Source: JACCTI01 sp038237435 (GTDB lineage Bacteria > Verrucomicrobiota > Verrucomicrobiia > Chthoniobacterales > UBA10450). From it: DNA of 64,000 nt. Below, piece after piece: positions 61,298-64,000 of the stretch (the first letter of the stretch is position 1; each line of letters begins with the position of its first letter). Below the pieces are notes generated by a model. It had not been told where the DNA came from. It searched no databases and was given only the letters and a program-made list of their open reading frames with translations. The stretch covers positions 1 to 64,000 of the forward strand of contig JBBRYT010000007.1 of assembly GCA_038237435.1 (NCBI GenBank). The letters are read 5' to 3'. A program made the position numbers and the translations under genes.

Positions 61298-61639
61298 CTA
61301 GCTTTTAACGGTCTTTGCTTTCGGCAGGTGCTTCGACGCTCGTTTCTTCCACGCGGCTGTCATGGCTTCGCGCAATATTACGCCGGTTACATTATCCAGG
61401 TGAACCCGGGTGCTGCCTTTTCGCCCCCAGCCTCCGGGCACAGACGAGAAACCAGCGGGCTCTGCGGCAAGATAATGTGTCTGTTCCTCGGGCGAGAGGA
61501 GAAGGACGCCATATTCTTCGTCCGCAGAAAGGGTGGCGAAGATTCTTCCGCCTACCCGGAAGTCGGGATGATTCATATGCGATTGTTCAACCGCCTCCGG
61601 AAAGGTTAGAGCCAGCCGACGAAAATCATCCGCGGTCAT
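61298..61639 (-). CDS. MmcQ/YjbR-family protein
   Basis: This 113-residue protein has the MmcQ/YjbR fold markers: FRRLALTFPEAVEQSHMNHPDFRVGGRIFATL and a C-terminal REAMTAAWKKRASKHL. Members resemble a double-wing DNA-binding fold, but function is unproven. The start overlaps the oxidoreductase stop by 4 nt (ATGA). Confidence 0.88.
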   Translation of the reverse strand: MTADDFRRLALTFPEAVEQSHMNHPDFRVGGRIFATLSADEEYGVLLLSPEEQTHYLAAEPAGFSSVPGGWGRKGSTRVHLDNVTGVILREAMTAAWKKRASKHLPKAKTVKS

Positions 61640-62658
61640 GGTTCCTCCCCGACATTCAAAACGACTTTGCCACGTGTGTGATGAGTCTCGGCTTGTTCGA
61701 GTGCTTTGACTCCTTCGCTCAGCGGCAAGACCTGCGAAACAATGGGTCGGAGCTTCTTCGCCTCGATTAGCTTTGTAATCTCATCGAGGTCATGAGAATT
61801 CGGTTGCACGGCGATGCCCAGGCCGCGGATCCCATATTTCTGCAACTGCGCCGGGTCGATACTTGAAACCAAAGTGCAGAGGATCCCGCCTTTCTTCACC
61901 ACGGCATAGCTACGTGCGAGGGTGTCGCGCCCGACCGGGTCAAGCACGACGTCCACGTCTTGCGCGATCTCTTCGAATTTCTGCTTCGTATAATCGATCG
62001 CTACATCCGCGCCCAGTTGTTTGAGCAAATCCTGGTTAGCAGTGGAAGCAGTCGCGATTACTTTCGCTCCCAGCGCCTTTGCGATTTGCACGGCGAAACT
62101 ACCTACACCGCCTGAGCCACCGTGAATCAAAACTGTCTGACCACTCGTTAGGCCGGCGTTGTTCACTAATGCATCCCAGGCGGTAAGGGCCGCCAGCGGA
62201 ACAGCCGCAGCGTCGACGAAACTAAGCGACTTAGGTTTCAGTGAAGCTTCGTTTTCGGTGACGACCGCATGCTCGGCCCAGCCGCCGCCCATCAAGGGAT
62301 AAGCGTAAACTGCATCGCCAACCTTCAGTCTTTTAACCGACGAGCCGATCTTCTCTACAATGCCGGCAATGTCGTAACCTGGTATCAAGGGAACGTGGGT
62401 GCCGAACTCCTTTGCGTATTTCCCGCCAACGATGAGCGGATCGGCCGGATTCACGCCGCTGGCGATGACCCTGACCAGCGCTTCGTTTTCCTTCGGCTCA
62501 GGTCGCGGCGCGTCTTCGTATTTTGCGACTTCGGGTGTGCCGTATTCATGAACCACGATCGCCTTCATAGTCGCGTTTGAAGCTGCGACTGCCGTTATGC
62601 TTGCCGCGCCGCCGATGAGGAGCATGCAGACTCCGCGAGTTAGCTGTGTTGTTTTCAA
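61636..62658 (-). CDS. Exported quinone-oxidoreductase-like MDR protein
   Basis: This 340-residue protein is an NADPH:quinone reductase-like medium-chain dehydrogenase with MKAIVVHEYGTPEV, SGVNPADPLIVGG, PGYDIAGIVEKIG and the nucleotide loop IHGGSGGVGSFAVQIAKALGAKVIATAS. Zinc ligands are absent, as in the quinone reductase group. It carries an N-terminal signal-like sequence (MLLIGGAASITAVAAS) before the usual start, which is unusual for an NADPH enzyme. The TTG start overlaps the metallopeptidase stop (TTGA); an internal Met (MKAIVV) could be the real start, giving a cytoplasmic form. Confidence 0.8.
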   Translation of the reverse strand: MKTTQLTRGVCMLLIGGAASITAVAASNATMKAIVVHEYGTPEVAKYEDAPRPEPKENEALVRVIASGVNPADPLIVGGKYAKEFGTHVPLIPGYDIAGIVEKIGSSVKRLKVGDAVYAYPLMGGGWAEHAVVTENEASLKPKSLSFVDAAAVPLAALTAWDALVNNAGLTSGQTVLIHGGSGGVGSFAVQIAKALGAKVIATASTANQDLLKQLGADVAIDYTKQKFEEIAQDVDVVLDPVGRDTLARSYAVVKKGGILCTLVSSIDPAQLQKYGIRGLGIAVQPNSHDLDEITKLIEAKKLRPIVSQVLPLSEGVKALEQAETHHTRGKVVLNVGEEP

Positions 62659-64000
62659 TAGGTCAGCAACAGCTTATAGAAACGGCGCGTCGTCAACGAC
62701 GAAACTCCGACTGGAGCGGACGTGGCGACATCGGAAGTCGGATCGACCGCCGCCCCATCGTTGGCAAAGCCGGACGACGGACTGCTCGAGCTTTGTGGCT
62801 GGTAATGAATCCCGACCTTGCCCGCAAAACTTAACTGCACCTGACTCATCGACGGTCCACCGGTAATGCTGACTGTTGGATTCTCATCCGGAATCCTCGA
62901 GAACATGACTGATCTCATTCCCGTGGCCAGATACCACGGGTTACCGGTGCCATTCACCAGACCGCTCGCCCAATTGACTTGTTGCTTCGCTTCGCAACGG
63001 CGGGCGAAGAAGTCGTAGAGCGAAATGGCATAGGGATCGAGCAATTGCTCGGAAAGGACAACTGTCGCGCAATGGAAGTTCTTTTGCGCCGTCGTGCTAC
63101 TCGGGACGCGCGCGCCCTGAGCACTAATAACATCGTTAGCAGTCACAAGCGTTATCTCGGAAGGTTGTAAGATCTGGCCGTTAGTGACGTTCTGGTTCTG
63201 GTCCTTCAGGACAAAGAAGGTTCCTACTTCCGCCGGGGCCGCCAGGCCCATCAGGTAAAGCTCCATACTATTAAAAGTGGTTAGGTTGATCGAGTTACCC
63301 GGGCCTACTACGTATCCCCCCGAGCCGTTGGACGTGAAGGTGAATGAGTATTGGCCACCGACGCCACCCGTAAGCGAGAAGCCCATGACATTGATGGCAG
63401 CGTTACCTTTCGCCCAATGCGGCACGCCGGGCGCGAAGGCCGTGGCGCTGAGGAAATCGATCCATTGATGTGCCGTCTCGTGCTCGAATCCCTGTTCGCC
63501 GCCGTCGAAAAAACTGGGAATGGGAAATGTGGTAATGCCCTGCAATTTCCCCGCACTGCCGTATTGCGAATCGTTATCGATGATCGCGACGCCCGTTCCT
63601 TGCACGGTGTTCTTCGCGGAAAAGTGCGTGCGGTTATTTACGGTTCCGCCGATGAGAACGAAGTTAAAGAAGTCATATTTGTCGCCGTGGGTCAGATAGA
63701 ACTGCTGGGCCCACACCTTAGGATCGAAGCTTAGTAACTGAGCCTTAGTCGCGACGTAGTTGGTAATGTAGTCGGTCTCCTGCCCGCTGGCATCGATGGG
63801 ACGAATAGCAGCTATCCCAACCGCGGACGTCCAGACCTCACCTATGACGTTGAAGGAGCTGCTAGGTGTCGGTTTGCAAGCGCCAATGATCGGCCGAAAA
63901 ACACGCGCGGCGCTGTTCTTGCTCAGTATTTCAGTCGGCGTGAACTGGATCGACCAGGTGCCATCCCCGGCGACCAAGTCTCCGTGCGTCCCATCGTCGT
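62655..64000 (-). CDS. Secreted HExxH metallopeptidase-like protein, 5' part outside window
   Basis: The frame is open to the window edge, so the N-terminus is missing; about 448 residues are visible. FEHETAHQWIDFL is a zinc HExxH motif. The surroundings (IDNDSQYGSAGKLQGITTFPIPSFFDGGEQGFEHE; NSMELYLMGLAAPAEVGTF with Glu and Met behind the motif) fit a gluzincin/metzincin-like peptidase. The C-terminus ends SLTTRRFYKLLLTY, like the tail of the barrel protein at 56932, and probably directs sorting. The gene is coupled to the oxidoreductase behind it. Confidence 0.75.
   Translation of the reverse strand, partial: DDGTHGDLVAGDGTWSIQFTPTEILSKNSAARVFRPIIGACKPTPSSSFNVIGEVWTSAVGIAAIRPIDASGQETDYITNYVATKAQLLSFDPKVWAQQFYLTHGDKYDFFNFVLIGGTVNNRTHFSAKNTVQGTGVAIIDNDSQYGSAGKLQGITTFPIPSFFDGGEQGFEHETAHQWIDFLSATAFAPGVPHWAKGNAAINVMGFSLTGGVGGQYSFTFTSNGSGGYVVGPGNSINLTTFNSMELYLMGLAAPAEVGTFFVLKDQNQNVTNGQILQPSEITLVTANDVISAQGARVPSSTTAQKNFHCATVVLSEQLLDPYAISLYDFFARRCEAKQQVNWASGLVNGTGNPWYLATGMRSVMFSRIPDENPTVSITGGPSMSQVQLSFAGKVGIHYQPQSSSSPSSGFANDGAAVDPTSDVATSAPVGVSSLTTRRFYKLLLTY

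Larger units (their letters stand above)
723..62152. repeat. Dispersed uptake-signal-like motif GCCTAACGAG
   Basis: Exact CCTAACGA on the plus strand starts at 7498, 10229, 11883, 12535, 12943, 13328, 14306, 16764, 17124, 18255, 22003, 23956, 28045, 28930, 30317, 31163, 31436, 31928, 35276, 35478, 37760, 41262, 42136, 43441, 44967, 46368, 46611, 47044, 49153, 51072, 51440. The complement TCGTTAGG starts at 723, 4357, 6546, 10044, 10353, 12020, 14964, 16531, 17455, 18670, 24984, 31530, 32837, 34348, 34588, 35178, 39712, 49733, 49815, 58688, 59440, 61288, 62145. About 49 extend to GCCTAACGA and about 32 to GCCTAACGAG. Counts are by eye. Function is inferred. Confidence 0.9.

Noticed and set aside
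23676..62500. Codon or amino-acid preference as the cause of the CCTAACGA excess
   Set aside because: Copies occur in all frames and both strands, in intergenic DNA and across stop codons, and give different residues, so protein-level selection cannot explain them.
1..64000. CRISPR array, prophage or insertion sequence
   Set aside because: No regularly spaced repeats, no transposase or integrase, no phage structural gene. The only recurrent sequence is the dispersed short motif, whose spacing is irregular.

Overview
The window looks like chromosomal DNA of a Verrucomicrobiota bacterium, probably of the Chthoniobacter/Spartobacteria type. This is inferred from a moderately GC-rich base composition, a fused SecDF, large secreted proteins ending in an 'RRFYRL'-like tail or in dockerin/DPDHDG calcium repeats, many SGNH/PIG-L proteins and a bacillithiol operon. 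No rRNA or other taxonomic marker is present, so the placement is tentative.

Layout. 1-3.4 kb: str operon on the minus strand (rpsL, rpsG, fusA, rpsJ; no tuf), with fusA interrupted by an in-frame TGA. 3.5-7.1 kb: ABC-F protein Uup and a DEAD-box helicase. 7.2-13 kb: a secreted beta-helix protein, a decayed tgt copy, a Kelch propeller protein and the intact tgt. 12.9-19.2 kb: an AlgI-type polysaccharide O-acetylation locus (MBOAT protein plus four SGNH-like proteins). 19.3-25.8 kb: yajC, secDF, rpsU, a three-gene envelope set (DUF883, holin-like, DUF3618-like), infA, xth and a beta-CASP nuclease. 25.9-30.3 kb: a FecR / CHASE2-adenylate cyclase / CHASE2 operon. 30.4-37 kb: nadA, proC, aroE, glnS, gltX, tilS. 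37.1-42.1 kb: a TetR-controlled RND efflux operon with a palindromic operator. 42.1-48.5 kb: a BrkB-like protein, a bacillithiol operon (small membrane protein, Na+/solute symporter, short BshC-like protein, BshB, BshA) and a VapBC pair. 48.5-52.6 kb: a large PIG-L protein, a VIT1-type metal transporter, a lipoprotein and tRNA-Arg(CCT). 52.7-64 kb: an accessory stretch of secreted proteins, an orphan TonB plug, a SET-domain protein, a frameshifted cupin and small DUF proteins, ending in a metallopeptidase cut by the window edge.

The most striking signal is not a gene. The octamer CCTAACGA (usual extended form GCCTAACGAG) occurs about 54 times by hand count, on both strands, roughly once per 1.2 kb, where about two are expected by chance. 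It lies mostly inside genes, in any reading frame, and uses codons that look uncommon here (TTA, CTA, AGG). Density, non-palindromic form and weak strand bias resemble the DNA uptake sequences of Neisseria and Pasteurellaceae. It is absent from a 7.2-kb stretch (51.45-58.69 kb) carrying secreted-protein genes. A decayed second tgt copy, carrying two motif copies, is at least consistent with recurrent DNA import. The uptake role is inference; no competence genes are in the window.
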